The notes beneath the pieces are model-generated. The model searched no databases, had not been told where the DNA came from, and worked only from the letters and a program-made list of their open reading frames with translations. Made by a program: the position numbers and the translations under genes. Below, in pieces: positions 52,979 to 60,461 of a stretch of 64,000 nt of DNA. The stretch covers positions 186,001 to 250,000 of the forward strand of contig NZ_QLMA01000008.1 in the NCBI RefSeq assembly GCF_003259435.1, given 5' to 3'. This DNA is from Chitinophaga dinghuensis. Its GTDB lineage: Bacteria; Bacteroidota; Bacteroidia; Chitinophagales; Chitinophagaceae. How positions within the stretch are numbered: the first letter of the stretch is position 1; the number at the start of each line of letters is the position of its first letter.

Positions 52979-53371
52979 ATGATGAACAAGCCCTATTTGA
53001 TGTGCCTTGCAGTAGCATTGTTGCTCCTCTCCTATTCAAAGCCAACCGACGCCGCTGCACGAATGCCAGCAACAAAAACAGCCACTACTGTCACGGACTA
53101 TCCGCAAATGATTAGGCTATCCGGACTTCCAGTAAGAGTACAGGAAGAAGTAATTGAATTGGTGGCTCAAAAATATGGCGTACCTTCTGGCATCATTACC
53201 CGGGAAGCTAATTTTTTCCGTGATTTAATGGGCGACTACCTTGACTATATTGAGCTTATCAAAAGTGTGGAGGATCATTTCAATATAGAGATCAATGATG
53301 AGGATATGGATAAGATCCAGACTGTCGGTCAATTAATAGACTATGTAAAAGCACGGTTACTTATTCCATAG
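52979..53371 (+). CDS. Exported acyl-carrier-protein-like protein without the phosphopantetheine serine
   Basis: 130 residues. The N-terminus is a signal peptide (MCLAVALLLLSYSKP, cut near TDA). From about 53 on, the sequence follows an acyl carrier protein: helix 1 with VIELVAQKYGVPSGIIT, then FFRDLMGDYLDYIELIKSVEDHFNIEI, and a last helix (GQLIDYVKARL). In true ACPs the segment reads D-L-G-x-D-S-L-D; here Tyr87 takes the place of the serine that carries the prosthetic group. So it cannot be an active carrier by the usual route. ACPs are cytoplasmic, which makes this doubly odd. A second Met at 52982 is an equal start. Confidence 0.75.
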   Translation: MMNKPYLMCLAVALLLLSYSKPTDAAARMPATKTATTVTDYPQMIRLSGLPVRVQEEVIELVAQKYGVPSGIITREANFFRDLMGDYLDYIELIKSVEDHFNIEINDEDMDKIQTVGQLIDYVKARLLIP

Positions 53372-53726
53372 GAGGTTGATAAGTATATGGAAGACTTATT
53401 GCATACGAAACCTCAGCAAAAAGGAAAATTCTCGAATGTAATACAGATGGGCCATTCGGGACGCGCTGCGTCCCGAATGTTTGCTTACTGGAAACACAGC
53501 TTTACATCCAATACTTTCCGCAACCAGCACAAAACAGACGACTACACCATAACATTAATCCGCATTTTACATTTATCTGATAAGGGTTTCGGCCCCCATC
53601 CCTAAAAGGTAATCATCCTTGATAATGTTGCCTTAAAAGTCAGTAACTGTTTCTCTCCAAAACCATACCTTATATAAATTTTTAGCATATATATTAAAAA
53701 TAAATTAATATTACCTCTAAAAACCT
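53372..53726. other. Intergenic stretch with perfect hairpin
   Basis: About 355 bp. The 72-codon plus-strand frame here (53387-53605) spans a perfect palindrome and shows no family features, so I do not call it a gene. The hairpin is listed below. Confidence 0.45.
53453..53479. repeat. Perfect GC-rich hairpin
   Basis: 12-bp stem CATTCGGGACGC / GCGTCCCGAATG around GCT. No T-run. Position 80 nt after the ACP-like gene would suit a terminator or an mRNA-stabilising element. Confidence 0.5.
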
Positions 53727-54227
53727 ATGGGTGTAGTAATTTCTATCAATGGTTATCTAAAAGAACCAAGTTGTATTGTTGGCCACATAAGCTTCTTAGG
53801 ATATTATGAAGTAAAAGAAGACGCCATTGAAAAATTCAGGATTCGCCAAGAGCCAATTTTCCATTATGGAGAGCTATACCTAATAACTGAAAGCAGGAAG
53901 GAAATAGCTGAAATCACGGATCATAAATTGAATGAAACAGCATTACTTTTCTATCAATTAGCATCATGCCGCTGGAGTGGCCAAAGCTTGGGAAAGCATG
54001 AAGGACAGACAACCTGCCTAATGTTTGAAGCTTCAAGTTTACTTTATCCCATTACTGAGTTAATTGCTGCAAAAGATAATATTCTGCATTTTCTTAAACA
54101 ACAAAAGGATAAGTCTACTATAAGAGAAATTAAAGAAAATGGGGAAATTGAAACACTCCTTGCGTTTAAATCTTTGATCGAGGAAGCTATAGAGAAAAAT
54201 GCCATGATAGGCATTTCGATGGGCTAG
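53727..54227 (+). CDS. Hypothetical protein, 166 aa
   Basis: Soluble, no signal peptide. Strand-rich start (MGVVISINGYLKEPSCIVGHI), a KFRIRQEPIFHYGELYLITESRKE stretch, then helices (FQLYQLASCRW-like region and a charged helix KQQKDKSTIREIKENGEIETLL). No family recognised. It is a single gene ended by a hairpin terminator. Confidence 0.65.
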   Translation: MGVVISINGYLKEPSCIVGHISFLGYYEVKEDAIEKFRIRQEPIFHYGELYLITESRKEIAEITDHKLNETALLFYQLASCRWSGQSLGKHEGQTTCLMFEASSLLYPITELIAAKDNILHFLKQQKDKSTIREIKENGEIETLLAFKSLIEEAIEKNAMIGISMG

Positions 54228-54243
54228 CGACATGTACTCTTTT

Positions 54244-54277
54244 AAACCCTGTCTTTATCAGATGGAAGTCAGGGTTT
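54244..54277 (+). terminator. Terminator of the 53727 gene
   Basis: AAACCCTGTCTT pairs with AAGTCAGGGTTT with one mismatch, starting 17 nt after the stop; A/T-rich flanks. Confidence 0.6.
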
Positions 54278-54341
54278 AATATTCATCCAATATCCATGAT
54301 AAGTTGAACTATTTTTTAAAGGCACTCGACTAAAAAAGAAA

Positions 54342-54362
54342 AACCTGCGACCAGCGCAGGTT
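54342..54362 (-). terminator. Terminator of the NylB-like gene
   Basis: AACCTGCG/CGCAGGTT stem; on the minus strand followed by TTTTTCTTTTTT. The flank on the left repeats the one beside the tRNA-Lys terminator (22 identical nt with 27260-27281). Confidence 0.7.
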
Positions 54363-54413
54363 GTAAAGTGTTTCTAATAATACCTTCTGTAGTCCCGGAC
54401 TGGTTACTAATAC

Positions 54414-55577
54414 TTATTGGCAAACATATGGCAGGATATAGTCCTTTAATATTTTACCGGGAATATCGTTGTACGCAGATTGGCCATAATTACCAGCTGT
54501 AACAACGAGGACAAAATGAAGATCCCTGCAGATAAATAAAGATTGTCCGCCATTCCCTTTTGCCTCTGCAATAGAAATCCATTTATTATTCCGGCTATAG
54601 TTATATGTCCAGAATTGATACCCGTATCCACCGTTATCCAATAATAATTTTGAAAGGTCAGGCCTGTTGATATGGGAAGTCAGGCAACTATCCACCCATG
54701 CTTTATCTATCAGTTGCATATTATGATACTGTCCATTTTGCTCAAACAACACCCCCAGTTTCAGTAATTCCCTTGAAGTGAGCCGCAAGCCGGATGCCGC
54801 CGCCGGATCGCTTTTCCAGAACAGCCGTATCCATTCAGTTTGTTGTATTCCTAAAGGCGCAAATAAATATTTTCTGGCAAAAGAATCTATATCCAAGCCA
54901 GTTCTAACTTTAAGAATCGCGGCTAATAACTGCGTATTTCCTGCACTGTAATTCCAGACAGTTCCCGGTTTATGTACTTGTTGCTTACGCAGAATAAACG
55001 ATAAGGGATAAAAACTGATATTCATTTTAGTTTCGTCATTCAATAAATGACCATATAACCCTACTTCTTTCCAACTCAACCCACTGGACATAGTCAAAAG
55101 GTCGTGAATAGTGATCTTTGCTTTTTCTTTCGGCAGTCCTCCGAAGAAATCTCCGATTGGCTCATAGACGCTTTTTAATACACCTCTTTGCAAGGCAATT
55201 CCAATACAGGCAGCCACTACACTTTTGGATATACTGCGCATATCATGTAGTGTGTAAACATCATGCGCTACATTACCCAGTTTTTTGCCATGTCGTTCAT
55301 CTTTTCCGCACAAGTATTTTTCGTAGACCAAAACACTATCTTTATACAGCAATACACTATGTACATTGTGCAGCCTACCATCAGCAAGAGCACTGTCAAG
55401 ACGCATAATCTCGCTAGTATCACCTACATTTACAATCTGGTTGAATGATCCTACGGATATCCCATCTGCCAACCTCATCGGTGACTGATAAGATACCCCA
55501 CCGCTGCACACTGGCTGGCCTGATAAACAAAATAATAACAGGGTTATGAACAATATCAACGTTCCATGAAATCTCAT
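54414..55577 (-). CDS. Exported NylB-like serine hydrolase (beta-lactamase fold)
   Basis: 387 residues from the ATG at 55577, which sits right before a signal peptide (FHGTLILFITLLLFCLSG); a longer frame goes to 55619. Motif 1 is DMRSISKSV (Ser-x-x-Lys). The second motif is WNYSAGNTQLL, a Tyr-Ser-x variant typical of the 6-aminohexanoate-dimer hydrolase group, rather than Tyr-x-Asn. GYGYQFW and the ending FVLVVTAGNYG also fit. Probably an esterase or amidase working outside the cytoplasm. The Crp/Fnr-like gene lies 57 nt upstream in the same direction. Confidence 0.85.
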   Translation of the reverse strand: MRFHGTLILFITLLLFCLSGQPVCSGGVSYQSPMRLADGISVGSFNQIVNVGDTSEIMRLDSALADGRLHNVHSVLLYKDSVLVYEKYLCGKDERHGKKLGNVAHDVYTLHDMRSISKSVVAACIGIALQRGVLKSVYEPIGDFFGGLPKEKAKITIHDLLTMSSGLSWKEVGLYGHLLNDETKMNISFYPLSFILRKQQVHKPGTVWNYSAGNTQLLAAILKVRTGLDIDSFARKYLFAPLGIQQTEWIRLFWKSDPAAASGLRLTSRELLKLGVLFEQNGQYHNMQLIDKAWVDSCLTSHINRPDLSKLLLDNGGYGYQFWTYNYSRNNKWISIAEAKGNGGQSLFICRDLHFVLVVTAGNYGQSAYNDIPGKILKDYILPYVCQ

Positions 55578-55633
55578 CTGTCTTTTTACTTGCAAAGCTC
55601 TCCATTCATACTTACACAAACAATGAATCCGGG

Positions 55634-56197
55634 TTAAGAAATTCGCTTCCTTATTCTGCTCAACGCCTGAGGAGTAATACCAATGTAAGTAGCAATGTAT
55701 TGCAATGGAATGAATTTCATCACATTAGGACGCTGCGAGAATAAAGCAGTATAGCGCTCTTCGGGTGTTTGTGTCAGAAATGCCAGTTCTCTGTCTGCCT
55801 TCTTAAGATATATTTGTTCACTAAGTATCCGTCCCAAAATGTTAAACTGTGGATAATCTTCGTATAATGTTTGCAAATCATGATAAGACAATCGCCAGAT
55901 GGTCGTTTCTGTAACGGTTTCAGCGGCATATCTGCAAGGTTGCTGTAATAAAAAAGAATCGTAAGCACATAAGAACTCTTCTTCAAATATAAAAGCGAAA
56001 GAGGTGTCCAGTTCTTCTCCTGGTACGTAAAAACGGACTATCCCTTTTTCTATAAACGAAACATACTCTTCTATACTTCCCTTTTTAAGCAGAGGGAATT
56101 TTTTAGGATAGCTTTCCTTTATCAACATACCCTCAAACACTTTCCATTCTTCCGGCGACAATGTTATTCTCTGCTGCAAGTAATTTCGTAATTTCAT
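55634..56197 (-). CDS. Crp/Fnr-family transcription regulator
   Basis: 187 residues. The first 120 form a cyclic-nucleotide-binding-like barrel (FPLLKKGSIEEYVSFIEKGIVRFYV); the last 60 hold a helix-turn-helix (LQYIATYIGITPQALSRIRKRI). No ligand-arginine signature or iron-sulfur cysteines, so the signal is unknown. Family members of this short Bacteroidota type often control neighbouring exported-protein genes, here the NylB-like hydrolase. Confidence 0.88.
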   Translation of the reverse strand: MKLRNYLQQRITLSPEEWKVFEGMLIKESYPKKFPLLKKGSIEEYVSFIEKGIVRFYVPGEELDTSFAFIFEEEFLCAYDSFLLQQPCRYAAETVTETTIWRLSYHDLQTLYEDYPQFNILGRILSEQIYLKKADRELAFLTQTPEERYTALFSQRPNVMKFIPLQYIATYIGITPQALSRIRKRIS

Positions 56198-56666
56198 TTT
56201 TCCCGATTATTTTGACTGAAGCGATTTATAGTTACCCGAATCGTTTGTATTTCTATGAGTTTATCTGTTTCAATATTTGGGAAAGCCTCACCCTATTAAC
56301 TTACGACAAACTCAAAAACCGACTTTTCTGCCAATTTATCATACAATTGCATTGCCGTTTGTTTTCTGGGTTTGCCTATAGCCCCTCATTGTTCAAAATC
56401 TTCCTGCTATATTTTTCGGACAATAATGACCATAGTTAAAGATAAGTAATTCAGTTATTTCACTAAAAGAAACCGTTCGGTTTAACCTAATCAATAGTTA
56501 ATAAAGTCAACCTGTATTAATCAATTACTTTGGGGAACAGGAAGTCCTCCAGTTTGCGGAAGCGACCACTCCTTCCATAACCAATCACTCACAGGTACTA
56601 GTGAAGTTAAGAGCCACTTCAGTAAATCCGCTCCATTACCAGATGAGGCAAGTGGACTATATTTTC

Positions 56667-56690
56667 ATTGGAGATCGGTTGATCTCCAAT
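56667..56690. repeat. Perfect palindrome, possible operator or hairpin
   Basis: ATTGGAGATC (56667-56676) and GATCTCCAAT (56681-56690) around GGTT, about 90 nt upstream of the -7 box of the SRPBCC gene. It could be a regulator binding site; the Crp/Fnr-like protein is encoded next door. Confidence 0.4.
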
Positions 56691-56780
56691 TCCGCAGGAC
56701 AGCACTGACTCAACGTTTTTTGGCCAGATCCCCCTACAATAAAGTCCATTTAGTCCCGTATCAGCGAAATATTTAAACCC

Positions 56781-56788
56781 TAGTTTTG
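56781..56788 (+). promoter_or_regulatory. Candidate -7 box for the SRPBCC/SnoaL pair
   Basis: TAGTTTTG, exact TAnnTTTG match, 33 nt before the ATG at 56822. It lies inside the longer open frame from 56786 and so supports the later start. Confidence 0.45.
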
Positions 56789-56821
56789 TCAATAATATCT
56801 CACAATAAAAACACGACAGTC

Positions 56822-57232
56822 ATGGCAGATATCAAACACAAATTAGTGATCAAAACTAGTCCGGACAAGGTTTACAGCGCCATTACCACCCAGGAAGGCA
56901 TTGAGTCATGGTGGTGCAAACAAACTACTGCACAGCCAACAGTAGGGTTTGTGAACATATTTACTTTTGGTCAGTTTCGGAATGAAATGAAAGTAGCAGC
57001 GCTCTCCTCCAACCAAATGGTGAAATGGGAATGTATTCAATCCATTGAAGAATGGGTAGGTACCCATGTGTCTTTCGATCTGGAAGAAAAGAACGGAAAT
57101 ACTGTTTTACGGTTTACTCATGGAGACTGGAAAGCAGTAACAGATACATTTGCCGGTTGCAGTTATGACTGGGCAATATTTATGAAAAGCCTGAAATCCT
57201 TTTGCGAAAGCGGAGCAGGAGATCCCCGTTAA
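56822..57232 (+). CDS. SRPBCC (AHSA1-like) domain protein
   Basis: 136 residues from MADIKHKLVIKTSP at 56822. An upstream start at 56786 overlaps the promoter box. The fold signature is a helix-grip: IKTSPDKVYSAITTQEGIESWWCKQT at the start, FRNEMKVAALSSNQMVKWEC strands in the middle, and the long C-terminal helix (AGCSYDWAIFMKSLKSFCE). AHSA1-type proteins bind hydrophobic ligands or assist Hsp90; in Bacteroidota they are mostly of unknown role. It lies 30 nt before the SnoaL-like gene. Confidence 0.88.
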   Translation: MADIKHKLVIKTSPDKVYSAITTQEGIESWWCKQTTAQPTVGFVNIFTFGQFRNEMKVAALSSNQMVKWECIQSIEEWVGTHVSFDLEEKNGNTVLRFTHGDWKAVTDTFAGCSYDWAIFMKSLKSFCESGAGDPR

Positions 57233-57262
57233 GCACTATTCACCTCAACAAAAAACAGCACA

Positions 57263-57643
57263 ATGATAACAACACCTAAAAACGTACTGACCACACAGGA
57301 AGTGGCAGCCCGCTTCCATGAACTGGCCCAACAGGAAAAATGGTTTGAGATCCAGGAAGAATTTTTTGCAGAAAATGTGAAGAGCGTAGATCCTCCCGAC
57401 TCACCGTATCTGGGATATGCAGAAGGTAAAGCCGCTGTCCGCAAAAAAGGGGAAGACTTAGTACAACGGGTCACAGCAGTCCATCGTGCTTATACAAGTG
57501 AGCCACTGGTAACCGGTAATCACTTTGTGGTAGCAAGAGAGTTGGATATAACAGTGGACCCACACGGAAGAATACAGTTCAACGAGATCATGCTGTATGA
57601 AGTGAAAGACGGTCAGATCATACTGGAACAATTCTTTTACTAG
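57263..57643 (+). CDS. SnoaL-like / NTF2-fold protein
   Basis: 126 residues of a cone-shaped alpha+beta fold: VAARFHELAQQEKWFEIQEEFF at the start, FVVARELDITVDPHGRIQFNEIMLYEVKDGQIILEQFFY at the end. This strand pattern fits SnoaL-like polyketide cyclases, which as a fold are used as small-molecule isomerases or ligand binders. Substrate unknown. Probably in one unit with the SRPBCC gene, ended by the dispersed hairpin. Confidence 0.8.
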   Translation: MITTPKNVLTTQEVAARFHELAQQEKWFEIQEEFFAENVKSVDPPDSPYLGYAEGKAAVRKKGEDLVQRVTAVHRAYTSEPLVTGNHFVVARELDITVDPHGRIQFNEIMLYEVKDGQIILEQFFY

Positions 57644-57704
57644 GGCATGGCGTTTATTCCGGGATACGGTGGAGATAATAGCGCTTATTTTTGTTGGGCA
57701 GTAG

Positions 57705-57735
57705 GCCGCTTAAATCACAGGATTTAAGCGGCTTT
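57705..57735. repeat. Dispersed terminator-like hairpin, copy 3
   Basis: Perfect 12-bp stem GCCGCTTAAATC / GATTTAAGCGGC around ACAG, then TTT. Loop and following 13 nt agree with copy 1 at 19191-19224. Confidence 0.7.
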
Positions 57736-57869
57736 AATAACCTTTTAATATGCTTGTTGTGATCCTTATGGTACAATAACTCGAACTTATTCATGTATGA
57801 TTTACGTAATTTGGTAAAAATCTGCTAATTCATACTAAAAACAGTTAAAATGGTATTGCAATCAGTTTA

Positions 57870-57877
57870 TATTTTTG
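57870..57877 (+). promoter_or_regulatory. Candidate -7 box of the AraC gene
   Basis: TATTTTTG, exact TAnnTTTG match, 113 nt before the ATG at 57991, so a longer leader would result. Confidence 0.3.
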
Positions 57878-57990
57878 CTAAGGTCAGATAAATATTTTCT
57901 TCATCAATGTAAACTTAAAGAGGGATTACCGCAAAGATAAGCAATGGCCCTTTCTAAGTTAACTCAGTTTATTACGCCAAATGCAAGCGG

Positions 57991-58791
57991 ATGAAATATA
58001 CACAAATACAACCAGCTACGAAGTTGCGACCATACATACGATATTTCGGTTTACTGGAAAGTAACGGCCGTTGTGATCAAATAAAAACATTCAAGATAAT
58101 TGCAGACGCTAACCCTGGCCTGGTATTTCAGGAAACCACCTGTTTTACAAATATTAATAATGAAAAGTTACCCCCACTTTATCTGCATGGTCTGACAAGT
58201 TCCAATTCGCAAAAAACAGTCAGCGATAGCTATTGCAACCTTATCGTATGTTTTCAGACCAATGCCATTAAATCAATTTTCGGAATTGATGCCAATGAGT
58301 TAACAGATAGTTATTTTCATTTAAATGATGTTGTAAAAAATAACTTAACAGCGCAGTTGCTGGAAGAGAGACATTTAAATAAAAGAATCACTATTATCTC
58401 CGATTTCCTCTCACAGTTGATTACAAAAAATAAACATCGTGAAAATGTATACGCTTCATATGCAGTATCCAATTTGAATATAAACAATGACGATGGTTTA
58501 TATAGAATTCAGTCAGAACTTAACATTACAGAACGTTCGCTGCAAAGGATGTTTAAAACGAATATAGGCATACCTCCAAAGTTATACTTTCGCATTTGCC
58601 GCTTTCAGGCAGCACTGGATCACATTCGTGGCCGGAAGTTTACATCTTATACTAAAATAGCCCATCAGCATTCTTATGCGGATCAGGCACATTTTATCCG
58701 TGATTTTAAGTCGTTTACTGGCACTACACCGAAACAGTTTTCGCAGCAGGCAAATGAACAAGTAATAAATTTTCCGGAATGGTTGTCTTAA
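57991..58791 (+). CDS. AraC-family transcription regulator
   Basis: 266 residues. The N-terminal half is the DUF6597-like sensing part typical of short AraC regulators (LRPYIRYFGLLES at the start). The C-terminal half has the helix-turn-helix pair: IQSELNITERSLQRMFKTN with IGIPPKLYFRICRF, then SYTKIAHQHSYADQAHFIRDFKSFTG with TPKQF. 72 nt downstream in the same direction lies the NmrA-like oxidoreductase, its likely target. Confidence 0.88.
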   Translation: MKYTQIQPATKLRPYIRYFGLLESNGRCDQIKTFKIIADANPGLVFQETTCFTNINNEKLPPLYLHGLTSSNSQKTVSDSYCNLIVCFQTNAIKSIFGIDANELTDSYFHLNDVVKNNLTAQLLEERHLNKRITIISDFLSQLITKNKHRENVYASYAVSNLNINNDDGLYRIQSELNITERSLQRMFKTNIGIPPKLYFRICRFQAALDHIRGRKFTSYTKIAHQHSYADQAHFIRDFKSFTGTTPKQFSQQANEQVINFPEWLS

Positions 58792-58831
58792 AAATGTCGG
58801 GTTTGTTCAATTTTCCTTTTTTCCGTTAAGA

Positions 58832-58839
58832 TAGTTTTG
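58832..58839 (+). promoter_or_regulatory. Candidate -7 box of the NmrA-like gene
   Basis: TAGTTTTG, exact TAnnTTTG match, 24 nt before the ATG at 58864. It overlaps the beginning of the longer open frame (58837), which favours the later start. Confidence 0.45.
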
Positions 58840-58863
58840 AGCCATAATTCAAAATCTTTCAAA

Positions 58864-59730
58864 ATGAAAAATAATAAAATTACCGTTTTTGGCGCATCTG
58901 GCAATATCGGTTCATTGCTGATCCACCTGTTATCTAAAGCACAAATTGAAACAATCGCAGTAACCCGGAACTGCCATAATACTACTGATTTCCCGTTTTC
59001 ACGATGGGTACAGGCAGACATGTCCCATAAGGAAAGTTTGTATGCTACAATGGAAAATAGTAAGGCTGTTTTTTTATTATCTGGAAATAGCCCCACAGTT
59101 GTAGAAGAGCAAAAAAATGTGATTGATGTGGCAAAGGAAATGGCAATTAAGCATATTGTAAAGCTTTCCTCAGGCGCCGCTGACCCCAACTCCAGGTTTT
59201 ATGTACCATATTCCCACGGTCAGATCGAAAATTATTTAATAGCATCGGGAATCCATTATACGATCCTACGTCCCAATGGAATTATGCAGAATTGGTTAGG
59301 TGAAATAGCCGATGCTGTGCGTAAGGAACGGAAATTCTATGAAGCGACCGGTGATGGTAAGAGAGCACATGTGGATAGGAGAGATATTTCAGATGTGGCT
59401 TTTAAATGTCTGACAGTACCCGAAACTCACTTTGATAAAATATATTTCCTTACCAGCGATAAGGCCGTAAACTATTATGATGTTGCGACGGCCATCAGTA
59501 ATGTTATTCATGAAGAAGTAATCTACTGTCCTATTTCTTTTGAACAGGCAAAGCAGGATATGGAAGAAAAGAACATGCCGGCCACATTAATCGAAACTTT
59601 TCTGGCTTACGACGCTGCACAGCGCAATGGAGAAACTGAAATTGTTACAGACTGTGTGAGGACAATACTGGGTTGTCCACCACGAACCTTAGAAACTTTT
59701 ATAGCAGATCATGCTACATACTTCCAATAA
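58864..59730 (+). CDS. NmrA-like NAD(P)-binding protein
   Basis: 288 residues from MKNNKITVFGASGNIG at 58864. The GASGNIG motif (glycine-rich loop) and the AVFLLSGNSPTVVEEQKNVIDVAKE segment fit the NmrA/atypical SDR group. TILRPNGIMQNWL is the usual family segment before the substrate region. No Tyr-x-x-x-Lys catalytic pair as in classical SDRs, so either a redox sensor or an oxidoreductase such as the NADPH-quinone type. Linked to the AraC gene. Confidence 0.88.
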   Translation: MKNNKITVFGASGNIGSLLIHLLSKAQIETIAVTRNCHNTTDFPFSRWVQADMSHKESLYATMENSKAVFLLSGNSPTVVEEQKNVIDVAKEMAIKHIVKLSSGAADPNSRFYVPYSHGQIENYLIASGIHYTILRPNGIMQNWLGEIADAVRKERKFYEATGDGKRAHVDRRDISDVAFKCLTVPETHFDKIYFLTSDKAVNYYDVATAISNVIHEEVIYCPISFEQAKQDMEEKNMPATLIETFLAYDAAQRNGETEIVTDCVRTILGCPPRTLETFIADHATYFQ

Positions 59731-59800
59731 CAGATTTATCTTGAAATCTGTACAAACATTTTACAACTTCGCTGGGAGCGACTTCCGACGGAACTAAAAA

Positions 59801-59830
59801 GGGCAGGCTTTCAGTTTCGAAAGCTTGTCC
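59801..59830 (+). terminator. Hairpin after the NmrA-like gene
   Basis: 12-bp stem (59801-59812 with 59819-59830) with two G-U pairs, 71 nt after the stop. No clear T-run. Confidence 0.5.
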
Positions 59831-59859
59831 TAAGCGGTTGACCAAAAACTTGGCTAAAA

Positions 59860-60042
59860 ATGCTGTTCCCAACAAAACAGGTTTGCCGAGTAAACAAGAT
59901 TCGTCACGATGGCACGAGTGTAATTTTCATTCTCTACTCTGGTAAAAAAGAAAAGCAAATTTTACTAAATACAGGAAACGCAATTCCGCCAAAATATTGG
60001 AACCACGAAAAGTGTCAGAGAATACATAGTTATATATCATAA
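59860..60042 (+). pseudogene. Tyrosine recombinase N-terminal (Arm-binding) fragment
   Basis: 60 residues. VNKIRHDGTSVIFILYSGKKEKQ and NTGNAIPPKYWNHEK correspond to the N-terminal arm-type DNA-binding domain of Bacteroidota tyrosine recombinases ('K.NK.G..pIy.R.t..gk...lstG..i.P..Wn'). The frame stops right after it and no core or catalytic domain follows. So this is a leftover of an integrase from a mobile element, lying just before the lasso-peptide cluster. The 143 nt after it (60043-60185) are AT-rich and should hold the lasso promoter. Confidence 0.65.
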
Positions 60043-60185
60043 ATATAACATGTGTATAAAATTATATATTTTTCATTATCAAGATAATAAATTTATCTTA
60101 TCTTCACTCCCAAGAATATTTCATATTCACTATGAAAATAGTGATACTTTTTTTAAGCGCGCTAATCCCTTAACTGTTCAAATCA

Positions 60186-60461
60186 ATGACCTTCTTGGAA
60201 GAGAAAATAGCACTATCCGAAAGTTGTATTGTTCGAGAAATGGGTGATGGTTTTGTCATCCTCAATTTAAGCACTGAGCGTTTTTATGAACTCAAAGAAG
60301 TTGGGAAACGTTTTTGGGAGTTAATTTCTGAAAATAAAGAATATACGCTGACACTCAATATCTTGCAGGAAGAATATGATGTGACTGCGGAACAACTCCG
60401 GAAGGACATTTCCAGATTAACTGAAGACCTCAAAAAGGCCGGACTAATTGTCAACTGCTAA
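60186..60461 (+). CDS. Lasso peptide B1 protein (PqqD-like RRE)
   Basis: 91 residues. VREMGDGFVILNLSTERFYELKEVGKRFWELI is the PqqD-like winged-helix seen in the RiPP recognition element that binds the leader peptide; the C-terminal helices (EEYDVTAEQLRKDISRLTEDLKKAGLI) complete the fold. In lasso systems B1 brings the precursor to B2. The TAA overlaps the ATG of B2 by one base, so the genes are coupled. The start at 60186 is the furthest upstream Met in the frame. Confidence 0.9.
   Translation: MTFLEEKIALSESCIVREMGDGFVILNLSTERFYELKEVGKRFWELISENKEYTLTLNILQEEYDVTAEQLRKDISRLTEDLKKAGLIVNC

Larger units (their letters stand above)
56198..56821. other. Intergenic region with palindrome
   Basis: About 620 bp between divergent genes. 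It holds the palindrome at 56667-56690 and the promoter box at 56781-56788. A 92-codon plus-strand frame (56161-56439) overlaps the Crp/Fnr start and looks spurious. Nothing else recognised. Confidence 0.5.
57644..57990. other. Intergenic region with dispersed hairpin and promoter box
   Basis: About 350 bp. It contains hairpin copy 3 (57705-57735), a nearby stretch (57757-57790) with parts like the 3' end of a tRNA (TGTGATCC.., ..ACTCGAAC..), and the AraC promoter box (57870-57877). No gene. Confidence 0.5.

Noticed and set aside
53387..53605. 72-codon plus-strand frame after the ACP-like gene
   Set aside because: It runs through a perfect 27-nt palindrome, has no family motifs and an odd composition, so I treat it as non-coding.
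56161..56439. 92-codon plus-strand frame over the Crp/Fnr start
   Set aside because: It overlaps a well-supported gene on the other strand and shows no domain or promoter.
60050..60247. 65-codon plus-strand frame before B1
   Set aside because: Ends inside the B1 gene in another frame, is AT-driven and has no homolog signs; the B1 frame has the PqqD pattern.
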